From Acidobacteriota bacterium (GTDB taxonomy: Bacteria > Acidobacteriota > Blastocatellia > RBC074), in assembly GCA_016196035.1 (NCBI GenBank), contig JACPYM010000066.1, forward strand, positions 122,259 to 186,258: a stretch of DNA of 64,000 bases, in the 5' to 3' direction. Positions within the stretch are counted from its first letter, which is position 1. Each line of letters starts with the position of its first letter. This document shows, in pieces, positions 35,194 through 43,286 of the stretch. The translations under genes were made by a program, and so were the position numbers. The notes under the pieces were generated by a model. It did no database searches. It saw nothing but the letters and a program-made list of their open reading frames with translations, and was not told the DNA's origin.

Positions 35194-36789
35194 CTACCGC
35201 ATAAACCTGCGCCGGACAGCCAGCGCCAAGAGGGCGGCTTGGGCCGGGCCGAGGACGGTTTCCAGGGAGACCAGGAAGCTGCTCCATAAGCCCTTCGGCT
35301 TTGGTTCGGGCTTTTGCAGGATGCTGACGTTGAACGAGTACAGCGCGGCTTCGCGCCAGCCCAGCCGTTTGGGCGGGAGGTCGGGCGCGGTGGGTGGCGC
35401 AGTGTTGGCAACGACGGTTGCCGGTGGCGCGGCGGTTGGGGCTGTGGGCACAAATTCGCTGCGCTTGTAACCGAGCGTTAAGAGGGCGAGCAGCGCCACG
35501 AAGACGAGAAAGGCGCGGCCTACGCTTTCCCCATAGCCGCTCGCCAGCCAATACCACCAATCCAGCCGCCAGGGCACGAAGCCGTGAAACTTCTCAATCC
35601 GGCGCGCTTCAAAGGCGTTGTAGCGAAAGCGGGAAGCCTCGTGATACCGATGGTTCGCTTCGGCATTGTCGGCAAGCTGTCGGTAGGTGATTGCCAACAG
35701 GCGATGTGGCGCGCTGACTTTGGCTTCACTTGCGCTCTTTAATTCTTCCTTCAGCCGGAAATTCCACTCAACGTCAACAAACTCAAACTTGCGGGAATCA
35801 ACATTGATAAACCAATTCGGACGTAGAATCAGCGTATGAAACGAAACCCGCTCAGGCTTTTCGAACTTCGCAAATTGGAGGTCAAGGTACGCCTTCTCTC
35901 CCAAGGCTTTCCTCTCTTTTGAGCCAGCGAAATGGGCATAGTCTTTGAAGCTTGCGCCGTAGAAGTCAGCCTCCGCACTGAAGCTTGCGCCCATGAAGTA
36001 AGCATCCGCACTGAAGTTTGCGCCGCTGAAGCGGGCCTTCGCACTGAAGCTTGCGCCCTCGAAGTTGGCCTCCGCACTGAAGCTCGCGCGGCTGAAGTAA
36101 GCCTCCGCACTAAAGCTTGCGCCCATGAAGTAAGCCTCCGCGCTGAAGCTTGCTTTGCTGAAGGTGGCCTCCGTATCCGCACTGAAGCTTGCGCCGCTGA
36201 AGGTGGCCTCAGCACTGAAGCTTGCGTCGCTGAAGCTGGCATCCGCACTGAAGCTTGCGCCGCTGAAGCTGGCCTCAGCACTGAAGCTTGCGCCGCTGAA
36301 GCTGGCCTCAGCACTGAAGCTTGCTTCGATGAAGTAGGCCACCGCACTGAAGCTTGCGTCGCTGAAGTCGGCCTCAGCACTGAAGCTTGCGTCGCTGAAG
36401 TCGGCCTTAGCACTGAAGCTTGCTTTGTGGAAGTCAGCCTTTTCAGGGAACCACACACCATAAAAGTTGTAATCCTGTTCAGCCAATTTTTTGCTGATGG
36501 CAACACGGAAACCCTCAAGTTTATCTGTGCCAGGGTAATGCAGCACACAGTAGTTTTTGCCCTCGTGTTGCTTAAAGAAAGGCTGGTTTGTACAGGCAGA
36601 TCGGTCCACCCATTCGCAGCCACAGGTGAAATCGTCACTGGCATTCAGCGTCTCAGGCGTGGCTGTGCCGGGATAATGCCGTAGACAGTAATGCTGCCCT
36701 GCGGCGTTCCTGAAGTAGCGCCCCGGCTGGCACTCCGCCCGCAAGTGTTCCGCACAGGCACAGATCGAATTGTTCTCGTCGGATGTCAT
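35194..36789 (-). CDS. Pentapeptide-like (11-residue) repeat membrane protein with duplicated Cys/His N-terminus
   Basis: 531 residues. Residues 8-42 and 54-87 are two copies of a Cys-rich unit ending in YC-x2-HYPGT, each with four Cys/His candidates for metal binding. Residues of about 117-285 hold fifteen 11-residue repeats (EADFSDASFSA type). Phe recurs at alternating steps of 6 and 5, which is a variant of the pentapeptide right-handed beta-helix; one unit has two extra residues. After a soluble segment come two hydrophobic segments (about residues 420-445 and near the C-terminus), separated by a Pro/Ala/Thr-rich linker. This build (helical repeat domain outside or inside, then TMs) occurs in uncharacterised pentapeptide proteins. 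The function is unknown. Confidence 0.75.
   Translation of the reverse strand: MTSDENNSICACAEHLRAECQPGRYFRNAAGQHYCLRHYPGTATPETLNASDDFTCGCEWVDRSACTNQPFFKQHEGKNYCVLHYPGTDKLEGFRVAISKKLAEQDYNFYGVWFPEKADFHKASFSAKADFSDASFSAEADFSDASFSAVAYFIEASFSAEASFSGASFSAEASFSGASFSADASFSDASFSAEATFSGASFSADTEATFSKASFSAEAYFMGASFSAEAYFSRASFSAEANFEGASFSAKARFSGANFSADAYFMGASFSAEADFYGASFKDYAHFAGSKERKALGEKAYLDLQFAKFEKPERVSFHTLILRPNWFINVDSRKFEFVDVEWNFRLKEELKSASEAKVSAPHRLLAITYRQLADNAEANHRYHEASRFRYNAFEARRIEKFHGFVPWRLDWWYWLASGYGESVGRAFLVFVALLALLTLGYKRSEFVPTAPTAAPPATVVANTAPPTAPDLPPKRLGWREAALYSFNVSILQKPEPKPKGLWSSFLVSLETVLGPAQAALLALAVRRRFMR
35937..36441 (-). repeat. Tandem 33 bp coding repeats, about 15 copies
   Basis: Units read GCACTGAAGCTTGCGCCGCT and on, on the plus strand, at 33 bp spacing, each with an AAGCTT hexamer. 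They encode the 11-residue repeats of the membrane protein. One unit is 39 bp. High identity between units points to recent expansion or conversion. Confidence 0.88.
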
Positions 36790-36941
36790 AACAGCGTTTC
36801 AAAGTAAGGCAGAAGGAAGCCTTAAAGCTTCATATCTCTCAAGCTCTCCAACACAGTCAACGGGCCATCAAGCAGTTGGGTGCTGGATTCTTACCACAGG
36901 CTTGCAGCGGCGGACAATCCGTCTCTGTTCCAAGCGTTCAT

Positions 36942-38375
36942 TCATTGCACGTCAGCAGGCCGCAATTCCGCCATCGCATTCGCCCGCGCCGGAAAAATGC
37001 GATCCCGCCAATGCAACAGCGGTTGTTCGATCAGCTTGCCCAGCGCCGCGCCGTACAAACAACTCAGCACGACGTAAACCGCCATCACGATGGCCCAGCG
37101 CGCCGTCACCGGCAGCCAGGGTTGCAGCGCTTCGTAAAACCATTTGTCGAAGCGGTAGCGGAACGGGTTCAAATGCCAGAGGTAGATGCTGTAACTGTGC
37201 AAGCCGACCCAGGCGATCAGGCGGGAGAGGCGGCTCGCCAGAAACTTGCCCAACAACCCTTCGCCCAGCGGCGTGAAGACGGTGGCCATCAGCAGCGCCG
37301 CGTAGCCCAAGCCCAACACAGTAAAGCCGGGCATGTAGAAAAACTCGCCGCCTTTTTCGGGCACGACGATGCCCGCCAGCACGAACAGCGCGCCGCCCAG
37401 CAGCAGCCAGCGCCGGTGTTGCAAGATGGATTTCAGCACTTCCGGGTGCAAGTGATTCAGATAGCCCAGCAGCACGCCGAAAAAGATGCCGTCGGTGCGC
37501 AGGTGCGTCGAGAAAAACAGGAACGTCCAGTTCAAGCCGAGCTGCTCTTTCATCTGCTGCGACACAATGCGCAGCGCCAGCCCCAGCGTCAGCATGCCAA
37601 AGGCGATCAGCGGAATGGCCGGAAAATGTTTGCCTTGGGCGGGCTGCAAGCATGGCGCAAACGTCAGGAAGGCCGTGATGATCGTCAGTTGCACGCCGAG
37701 GAAGAGCAGGAAGCGCGGGTTCAGATACGAGCGCAGATACTCTTGCATCTCCAACGGCGCGGCACCGAGCGTCAGCCAATGCAGCAGGAAATATGTCAGC
37801 GTCAGCAGCGCCGCATAGCCCGCGATCAGCAGCACGAAGACGCGCAGCGCCTTACGCCAATCAGGCTGCGGATTCGACGCGAGCGCGACGATGAAGGGTA
37901 GCGCCAGATAGAAATGCTCTTCGACGGCGAGGCTCCAGGTGTGCACGGCGGGCGTGAGCACGTAACTTTGCAGGTGCACAAAATTCGGCAGCATCAGCGC
38001 GAAGACCTGGCGCGGCGTGCCGTGCGTGCCTTCCCAAATGTAGGCCAGCAGCACAAAGACTACGTAAACGAAATAGGCCGGCCAGATTTTCAAGCCGCGC
38101 CGGATGAGGAAACGCACGGTGTCTATACGCCCGCTCTGCTTCCATTCTTTGAAGAGCAGGCCGCCAATCAGAAAACCGCTGAGCACAAAAAACAAATCAA
38201 TCGCCGTCAGCCCGAACAAGCCCCACACGTGCGCGAAGCCTTCGAGCTTGCCTGCGAATTGCGGATACCACGTCGGATGGCGGCCCAGCACCATCAGGAT
38301 GGCGAAGCCGCGAATGAAGTCGAGTTGCAGCGAACGGGATTGGTCGGCGTAGCGCCGCGTGGTGGATGCTTGCAT
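36942..38375 (-). CDS. Acyltransferase 3 family membrane protein (OafA-like)
   Basis: A 477-residue integral membrane protein of the Acyl_transf_3 type. It has LDFIRGFAILMVLGRHPTW (the His of the RxxA/H motif region), FFVLSGFLIGGLLFKE, TWSLAVEEHFYLALPF and about ten hydrophobic segments to the C-terminus. Members transfer acetyl or other acyl groups to surface polysaccharides, peptidoglycan or lipids. No SGNH domain is attached. It is divergent from the YfhO-like gene, and with the GT2 gene nearby a surface glycan modification role is plausible. No strong ribosome site precedes the ATG at 38375; starts a few codons in are possible. Confidence 0.88.
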   Translation of the reverse strand: MQASTTRRYADQSRSLQLDFIRGFAILMVLGRHPTWYPQFAGKLEGFAHVWGLFGLTAIDLFFVLSGFLIGGLLFKEWKQSGRIDTVRFLIRRGLKIWPAYFVYVVFVLLAYIWEGTHGTPRQVFALMLPNFVHLQSYVLTPAVHTWSLAVEEHFYLALPFIVALASNPQPDWRKALRVFVLLIAGYAALLTLTYFLLHWLTLGAAPLEMQEYLRSYLNPRFLLFLGVQLTIITAFLTFAPCLQPAQGKHFPAIPLIAFGMLTLGLALRIVSQQMKEQLGLNWTFLFFSTHLRTDGIFFGVLLGYLNHLHPEVLKSILQHRRWLLLGGALFVLAGIVVPEKGGEFFYMPGFTVLGLGYAALLMATVFTPLGEGLLGKFLASRLSRLIAWVGLHSYSIYLWHLNPFRYRFDKWFYEALQPWLPVTARWAIVMAVYVVLSCLYGAALGKLIEQPLLHWRDRIFPARANAMAELRPADVQ

Positions 38376-38425
38376 CGTGGTGGGCAGTATAGGTCTTGCT
38401 GAATTTTTGCGGCAAGTGCGTTACT

Positions 38426-38546
38426 CTGGGTACGCACCGCTTCCAGCGTGCGGGCGTGGCGTCAGATAGAAAAATGCCGGAGGGGTTTCCTTCCAGCATC
38501 AGCCGGTCTGACATCACGCCGCAGGCAAGGATGCCTGCGCACCCAG
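38426..38546. repeat. Chimeric inverted repeat, family B, upstream of the YfhO gene
   Basis: Left arm 38426-38468 is of the TACGCACCGCTTCCAGCGTG type. Right arm 38508-38546 is of the GCGCAGGCATCC type (as at 30380-30500). They pair at the outer CTGGGT.CGCA and the inner GGCGTG.TGTCAG parts only. It ends 4 bp before the YfhO ATG and occupies the region where a ribosome site would lie. Confidence 0.85.
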
Positions 38547-38550
38547 GGTC

Positions 38551-41478
38551 ATGCGTCTTTCATCCAAAGCAATAACAATCCTGCTGCTCACGCTGTTGCC
38601 GTTTATCTATTTCTATCCGGCGGTGCTGGGCGACGTCACGTTGCTGCCGGGCGATGGCTGGTTGCAAAACCTGGGCGTGCGCATCTTCATCGGCGAGCGG
38701 TTGCGGCACGGCGAACTGGCGTTGTGGAACCCGTACATCTTCGCCGGGATGCCGCTGCTGGCGAGCGTGTATCCGGGCGCGCTCTATCCGCCGAACTGGT
38801 TGTTCGCGGTCTTTGCGCCACGGCTGGCGGCGAATCTGGTGGTTATCACGACCTTTCACATTGCGCTCATCGGCACGTACCTGTTTGCGCGCAAGAGCGG
38901 CAGCAATCGCGTGGGCGCGCTGTTGGCGGGCGTGGCGTTCAGCTTCGGCGGGTTCATGGTGAATCACATCAGCCAGACTTCGCGTATCGCGGCGGCGGTG
39001 TGGTTGCCGTGGGTGTTGCTGGCGCTGGCGGGTTGTGTCGAAGCAGCGATGGTTGGATCAAGATGGCGTGCTTGGCGTTGGGTGGCGTTGGGCGCGCTGT
39101 TTATCGCGTTGCAGTTCTTTGCGGGCGAACCGCAGATGTTGATTTTCACGGCGTTGGTGTGCGGGTTTTATTGCCTGTTTGCGTTGGGGCAATTCAGCGA
39201 TTGGCGGCAACGCGGATATTTTCTGGTTGCGTGCGTCGCGTTAGTCACCGTCGGCGTGTTGTTTGCGCAAATGCAGTTGCAGCCGTCGCTGGAATTGCTG
39301 GCGCAAAGCGAACGCAACGATCCGGGCGCCTTATTTTTTGCGGGCTATTCCTATCCGCCCTGGCAACTGCCCGCGCTGATCTTTCCGTACTTTTTCGGCG
39401 GCGCTTTCTTTGGCCCGTATCACACCGAATACTGGGGCCGCGACATTGCGGGGATTATGTGCGGCTACGTCGGCTTGCTGACGTGGTTGCTGGCCTGCGT
39501 GGCTGTCGGCAAAGGACGGCGTGATAGGCGCGTGTGGTTGTGGGTGACGGTGGCGGTCGTCGCGGTCGTGCTTTCGTTCGGCGGCTATCTGCCGTTCGGG
39601 TTGAATGAATTGCTTTATCGCGTGCCGGGCTACAAGACGTTTCGCGGGTTGTACCGGCATCAGTACGAATTGACGTTCGCGCTGGCGCTGCTGGCGGCGT
39701 TGGGCGTGACGAAGCTGGGCGAATTGAATGATACCCCGCGCCGCCAGGCCGCACGGTTTGGCATCATTGCGTTGGGCGTCGTCGTGTCGGTCGTAGCGGT
39801 GTTGTTCCGCTTCTTTCCGAACAAACTGGCCTCGTTGCCGTTGCCCGCGAATGCCAGCTCATTGATGAATCCCGAAGCATTCGTGCCGCTGGTTAGCTTT
39901 GTACTCAGTGCGCTGGCTGTTTGGTTTTATGTGATCCCTCAGTCCGTAATCTCCAATCTCAAATCTGCAACTCTGTTGATTGTGTTGCTATTGGATGTCA
40001 CCGCTTACGGCCATTTCTTTCACTGGAAGACCGGCAAGTTTGACGTTGCGCAGCGGCTGGCCGATCCGCCCGCCGTGCAGGCGATCAAAGCGCGTGAAGC
40101 TGATCTGAACAGCTTTCGCCTCGCGCATTTGATGCTGTTGCCGTATGACTACACGGCGAATTGGCCGGCGGATGACAATTTTGATCGCCTTGATTACCCG
40201 AATACTTCGATGGCGCGCGGGCTGCAAAGCGTGGCGGGCTATGACATTTTGCGCCCAATTCGCATCGGCGAAATGACGGGCACGGCCAATTCCGCCATCG
40301 CGGGTTTTTTGCAGGAAAGCGGCAGCTTTGCCGTGGCGGATCGCGACTTTGATCTGCTCAACGTGAAATACCTACTGGTTGGGCAGGGAGGTGCAAAAGG
40401 CAAAGAGACCGGGACAACGTTTGACGGCATGCACTTCGCGCAATCGCCCTGGAATCTGGATTTCAAACCGGGATTGACGCTGACGACAGACGCGAGCGGC
40501 GTGGCGGCGACTGAATTGGCGGTAGTTTCGACGCTGACAAATTCAACGAGCTTGCCCGACGGCGCGCCGGTCGTGAAGTTGAAACTGTTCGCGCGCGATG
40601 GCCGCGTGATCGAACGCGAATTGCAGGCTGGGCGCGATTCCTCTGAATGGGCATATGACCGGGCCGATGTGCGCGCCAACATCCGGCATCAACGCGCGCG
40701 CATTTTTGCCAGCACTGCGGCGGGTGAGTTCGAGTCGCATCAATACTTCACGCGGTTGCCGTTCGAGCGCGCCGAGATCGAACGCATCGAATGGATGCAG
40801 GTGTGCACTGACGCTTCAATCGTGCTGTTGAATGTGGCGTTGCACGAGGCGGCGACGGGGCGTTCGACGCCGGTCGCGCCGTACTATTTGCCGCCCGAAC
40901 GCTGGCGCAAGCTGGGACAGTTTGAGCAGGTCGCGCTTTACGAAAACCTGCGCCAGTTGCCGCGCGCGTGGTTTGTGAGCGAGGCGCGCGCCTTGCCGAA
41001 AGCGCAGGTGCTGGCGACGATTCGCAACAGCAAGCTGCCTGATGGCGCGCCGTTCGACCCGGCGCACACAGCGTTGTTTGATCTGGAAGATTTCGGCAGC
41101 GGGGAAGTACGCTTGCCGCCAGTGACCGCTGCGGCCAATGCCCGTGTGGAAGTGACGCGCTACGAACCGCAGCGCATTTCATTGACGACTCACAACGAGC
41201 AGCCAGGTTTGCTGATGCTGAGCGAAATGTACGATCTCGGTTGGTACGCATACATTGACGGACAGAAAACGCCGGTGCAGCGGGTTGATTACAACCTGCG
41301 CGGCGTTGCGGTTCCGGCAGGTGCGCAGCGGGTCGAATTCGTTTATCAAGCCCCGGCGTTTCGCAAAGGCTTGGGTTATGCAGCGGCAGGTGTGTTGCTG
41401 TTGTTGCTTGGTGGTTTGTTTTGTTGGCGGCAGACAAGCGGGCAATTGAAGAGCAGCCTTGCCGCAGATGAACGCTGA
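38551..41478 (+). CDS. YfhO-like multi-pass membrane protein
   Basis: A 975-residue protein with about 12-13 N-terminal hydrophobic segments. Early motifs are FYPAVLGD, LWNPYIFAGMPL and a proline-rich YPGALYPPNWLF turn, which characterise the YfhO family (large GT-C-like membrane proteins linked to glycosylation of wall or lipid polymers). The C-terminal 400 residues are a beta-rich extracytoplasmic domain ending with LPAGAQRVEFVYQAP-like strands (here VPAGAQRVEFVYQAP) and a last TM. It is expected to use lipid-linked sugars. The start codon follows an inverted-repeat arm at 4 bp, leaving no canonical ribosome site. Confidence 0.82.
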   Translation: MRLSSKAITILLLTLLPFIYFYPAVLGDVTLLPGDGWLQNLGVRIFIGERLRHGELALWNPYIFAGMPLLASVYPGALYPPNWLFAVFAPRLAANLVVITTFHIALIGTYLFARKSGSNRVGALLAGVAFSFGGFMVNHISQTSRIAAAVWLPWVLLALAGCVEAAMVGSRWRAWRWVALGALFIALQFFAGEPQMLIFTALVCGFYCLFALGQFSDWRQRGYFLVACVALVTVGVLFAQMQLQPSLELLAQSERNDPGALFFAGYSYPPWQLPALIFPYFFGGAFFGPYHTEYWGRDIAGIMCGYVGLLTWLLACVAVGKGRRDRRVWLWVTVAVVAVVLSFGGYLPFGLNELLYRVPGYKTFRGLYRHQYELTFALALLAALGVTKLGELNDTPRRQAARFGIIALGVVVSVVAVLFRFFPNKLASLPLPANASSLMNPEAFVPLVSFVLSALAVWFYVIPQSVISNLKSATLLIVLLLDVTAYGHFFHWKTGKFDVAQRLADPPAVQAIKAREADLNSFRLAHLMLLPYDYTANWPADDNFDRLDYPNTSMARGLQSVAGYDILRPIRIGEMTGTANSAIAGFLQESGSFAVADRDFDLLNVKYLLVGQGGAKGKETGTTFDGMHFAQSPWNLDFKPGLTLTTDASGVAATELAVVSTLTNSTSLPDGAPVVKLKLFARDGRVIERELQAGRDSSEWAYDRADVRANIRHQRARIFASTAAGEFESHQYFTRLPFERAEIERIEWMQVCTDASIVLLNVALHEAATGRSTPVAPYYLPPERWRKLGQFEQVALYENLRQLPRAWFVSEARALPKAQVLATIRNSKLPDGAPFDPAHTALFDLEDFGSGEVRLPPVTAAANARVEVTRYEPQRISLTTHNEQPGLLMLSEMYDLGWYAYIDGQKTPVQRVDYNLRGVAVPAGAQRVEFVYQAPAFRKGLGYAAAGVLLLLLGGLFCWRQTSGQLKSSLAADER

Positions 41479-41531
41479 GATACGCCGATCAGTGCTGCTG
41501 TTCAATGATGTAGGACATACGCAGAAGCATT

Positions 41532-41790
41532 GTCACAGAGGCACGGAGTCACAGAGTTAGATCGGGTTGCAATTGCGTGTACGGGGTGGGACAGCAGGAC
41601 GGTACCGCGCGCGTCAGCAAGCGGCGCTCGCCCTGTGCACGCAGAGGTCTCACGCGGCAACACCGCTTGCTGACGCGCGCGGTACTGTCCCGGCGCATGA
41701 AGTTTCCCGTACATGCGAGTGCAAACTGATCTGAGACTTAAACTCCCAGCAAACCTTCTCTCTGGCTCTATGTCTCGGTGCCTCTGTGGC
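41532..41790. repeat. Outer CACAGAGGCACGGAG inverted arms around a MITE-like element
   Basis: CACAGAGGCACGGAGTCACA near 41535-41554 and its approximate complement (TCGGTGCCTCTGTGGC) near 41773-41789 flank the element described next. The same words occur as a compact inverted repeat at 56445-56526. Downstream (41820-41880) are three TGATGTTTATC repeats and a TCTGCGGTTATCTGCG word that mirrors GCAGATGAACGCTGAG at the end of the YfhO gene. Together they fill the 387 bp between YfhO and the CHAD genes. Confidence 0.65.
41560..41731. mobile_element. MITE-like element 1 with nested family A palindrome
   Basis: Terminal arms 41560-41580 (AGATCGGGTTGCAATTGCGT and on) and 41704-41731 are imperfect inverted repeats related to those at 56656-56832 and 59212-59322. 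Inside, a family A palindrome has 28 bp arms at 41597-41624 and 41663-41690 (one mismatch) with a 38 nt loop. It encodes no protein. Confidence 0.65.
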
Positions 41791-41865
41791 AAAGTTTCCG
41801 GCTTTGCGTAAGCCCTCTGATGTTTATCTGATGTTTATCTGATGTTTATCTGCGGTTATCTGCGT

Positions 41866-42360
41866 TCATCCGCGGCTGAAAGGCTCGGCCACGGCTGCCT
41901 TCAAATACTTCCGAAACTCTTTCGCGACCATTCCGCGCCAGATTTCGCGGAACTGGGCGAAAAGCATGGCTTGGCGTTCATCCAACGCCGCCAGTAGCTT
42001 TTCGAGCAGGGCAATCTGTTTGCCTCTGGGGGATAGCCGCCGTTGCCGCGCCAAATCTTTTGACAACATGGCCCGATGTGTCACGCAATCCTGATAATCG
42101 CCCAGGATGTCCTGGCCGCGTTTGAGCAATTCGATCAGCAGCGCCAGCCGGTCGGGGTAAAATTCGCGCGTGCTTTCGGCGCTGTAACGCAGCCGTTTGC
42201 CCGAGATGCGCAGGTTGTGGATTTCCGCCGCCGTCGGTTCATCATCGGCGTTGGGCCAATGCGAATAGAACTCGTTGAGCCGCGTCAGCAAGATGCGCGT
42301 GGCGGTTTTGGCGGCGGGCGTGTCAGGGTGAACTTTTTTAACTTTGAAAGCTTTAGCCAT
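41866..42360 (-). CDS. CHAD domain protein, C-terminal half
   Basis: 164 residues. IHNLRISGKRLRYSAE (His48, Arg51, Lys55, Arg56, Arg58) is the second conserved signature of CHAD domains, histidine-rich helical bundles that bind inorganic polyphosphate. A normal CHAD domain holds two such signatures in one chain of about 250-300 residues; here the first is in the upstream gene. The ATG overlaps the upstream stop by 8 bp (ATGGCTAA), so translation may be coupled, or the pair is a frameshifted single gene. No CYTH (triphosphate tunnel) domain is nearby. Confidence 0.8.
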   Translation of the reverse strand: MAKAFKVKKVHPDTPAAKTATRILLTRLNEFYSHWPNADDEPTAAEIHNLRISGKRLRYSAESTREFYPDRLALLIELLKRGQDILGDYQDCVTHRAMLSKDLARQRRLSPRGKQIALLEKLLAALDERQAMLFAQFREIWRGMVAKEFRKYLKAAVAEPFSRG

Positions 42361-42844
42361 TGATGTTGGGAGAAGAGGGCGAGGTTGCGACCGTCACCAT
42401 TAGCTTTGGGACTTCGCGTTTGAAGCTCACATAGGTTTCGCCGGCCAGAAAGAGCAACAAGCTTTGAAAGCGGCGTTTGCGCTGTTGGCGCAGCCGTTCG
42501 AGCAGATTGACGACCAAAGGGCGCTCGGCGGCGGCCACGAGCGTGAGCTTTGGTTTTAATGAATCCAGCAAGACATCCAGGTCACGCACTTCACCGAGCG
42601 CGTCCGCCAGGCTTTGCAGCCAGTCTTTCAGTTGCTGGCGTTCTGCCTTGGTCCAACAGGCGGCGAAATTAATGAGCGTCACGCGCAAACGCCGGGTGGC
42701 CACGCGCATGTCATGGATGGCTTCGACGTCGCCCAGCCTAACGCCGGCTTCCTGGCTTAGGATCACGGCGAATTGTTCGGCAAAGACCCGTTGCACCATT
42801 TGCGCAGTGCTTTCCTGCGGCGGACTTGTAGCGCGCTCAAGCAT
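42353..42844 (-). CDS. CHAD domain protein, N-terminal half
   Basis: 163 residues from the ATG at 42844 (CAGGAAATTT upstream); codons further upstream lack coding character. IHDMRVATRRLRVTLINF (His44, Arg47, Arg51-Arg52, Arg54) is the first CHAD signature, followed by DALGEVRDLDVLLDSL, also typical. The protein stops after about half a CHAD domain, and the second half is the overlapping downstream gene in another frame. The two products would have to associate to form the eight-helix polyphosphate-binding unit. Confidence 0.78.
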   Translation of the reverse strand: MLERATSPPQESTAQMVQRVFAEQFAVILSQEAGVRLGDVEAIHDMRVATRRLRVTLINFAACWTKAERQQLKDWLQSLADALGEVRDLDVLLDSLKPKLTLVAAAERPLVVNLLERLRQQRKRRFQSLLLFLAGETYVSFKREVPKLMVTVATSPSSPNING

Positions 42845-43286
42845 AAATTTCCTGTCGGGAGGGAAAGTTTGAGTATGACAGAGTTTAGCGGCAAAGCCTT
42901 GTGACTGAGAAGGCGGGCGGAAAATTTCTTGGAAAAATTTGCGCGACGGGCTGGAAGAACGCCGCCATTCCGCATTCTTTGCTAGTGCCAGCAAGATCTG
43001 CTGGTGTTGATGAAAAGATCGTGGCGGTCCGATGCCGGTAAGAACCCCCGCTGCGGTTTGTTTTCTCGACTTGCTCTTTGGCCGTGGAGGAATTGCTTGT
43101 ACCCAGTGAGCAGGCAATTCCTTCACCGCTGTCGCCTCAGCAAGCGCCACTCATCTTCTTTCCAATCACTACTCCGAAACAAATTCATCGCTAATAAATT
43201 GATCGTCGCATAGGTTTTTTTGCTGGTGCTGCGTATAATCCACGCGCGTCTCAGCAACGCAATCAAACCTCGGAGGACTCAACGAT
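42845..43286. other. Divergent intergenic region upstream of dprA
   Basis: 442 bp without a supported gene. A good -10 hexamer (TATAAT, 43234-43239) lies 47 bp before the dprA ATG, with only a poor -35 match upstream. No inverted repeats of the families seen elsewhere. Confidence 0.4.

Noticed and set aside
35937..36441. A possible CRISPR array (33 bp period)
   Set aside because: There are no unique spacers between units; the repeats are contiguous and in frame with a protein.
35932..36684. A 250-codon plus-strand frame of EACAAEAGLRT-like repeats
   Set aside because: It is the antisense reading of the 33 bp coding repeats; the repeat period keeps all frames open. The minus-strand frame continues into Cys-rich and membrane domains with sense.
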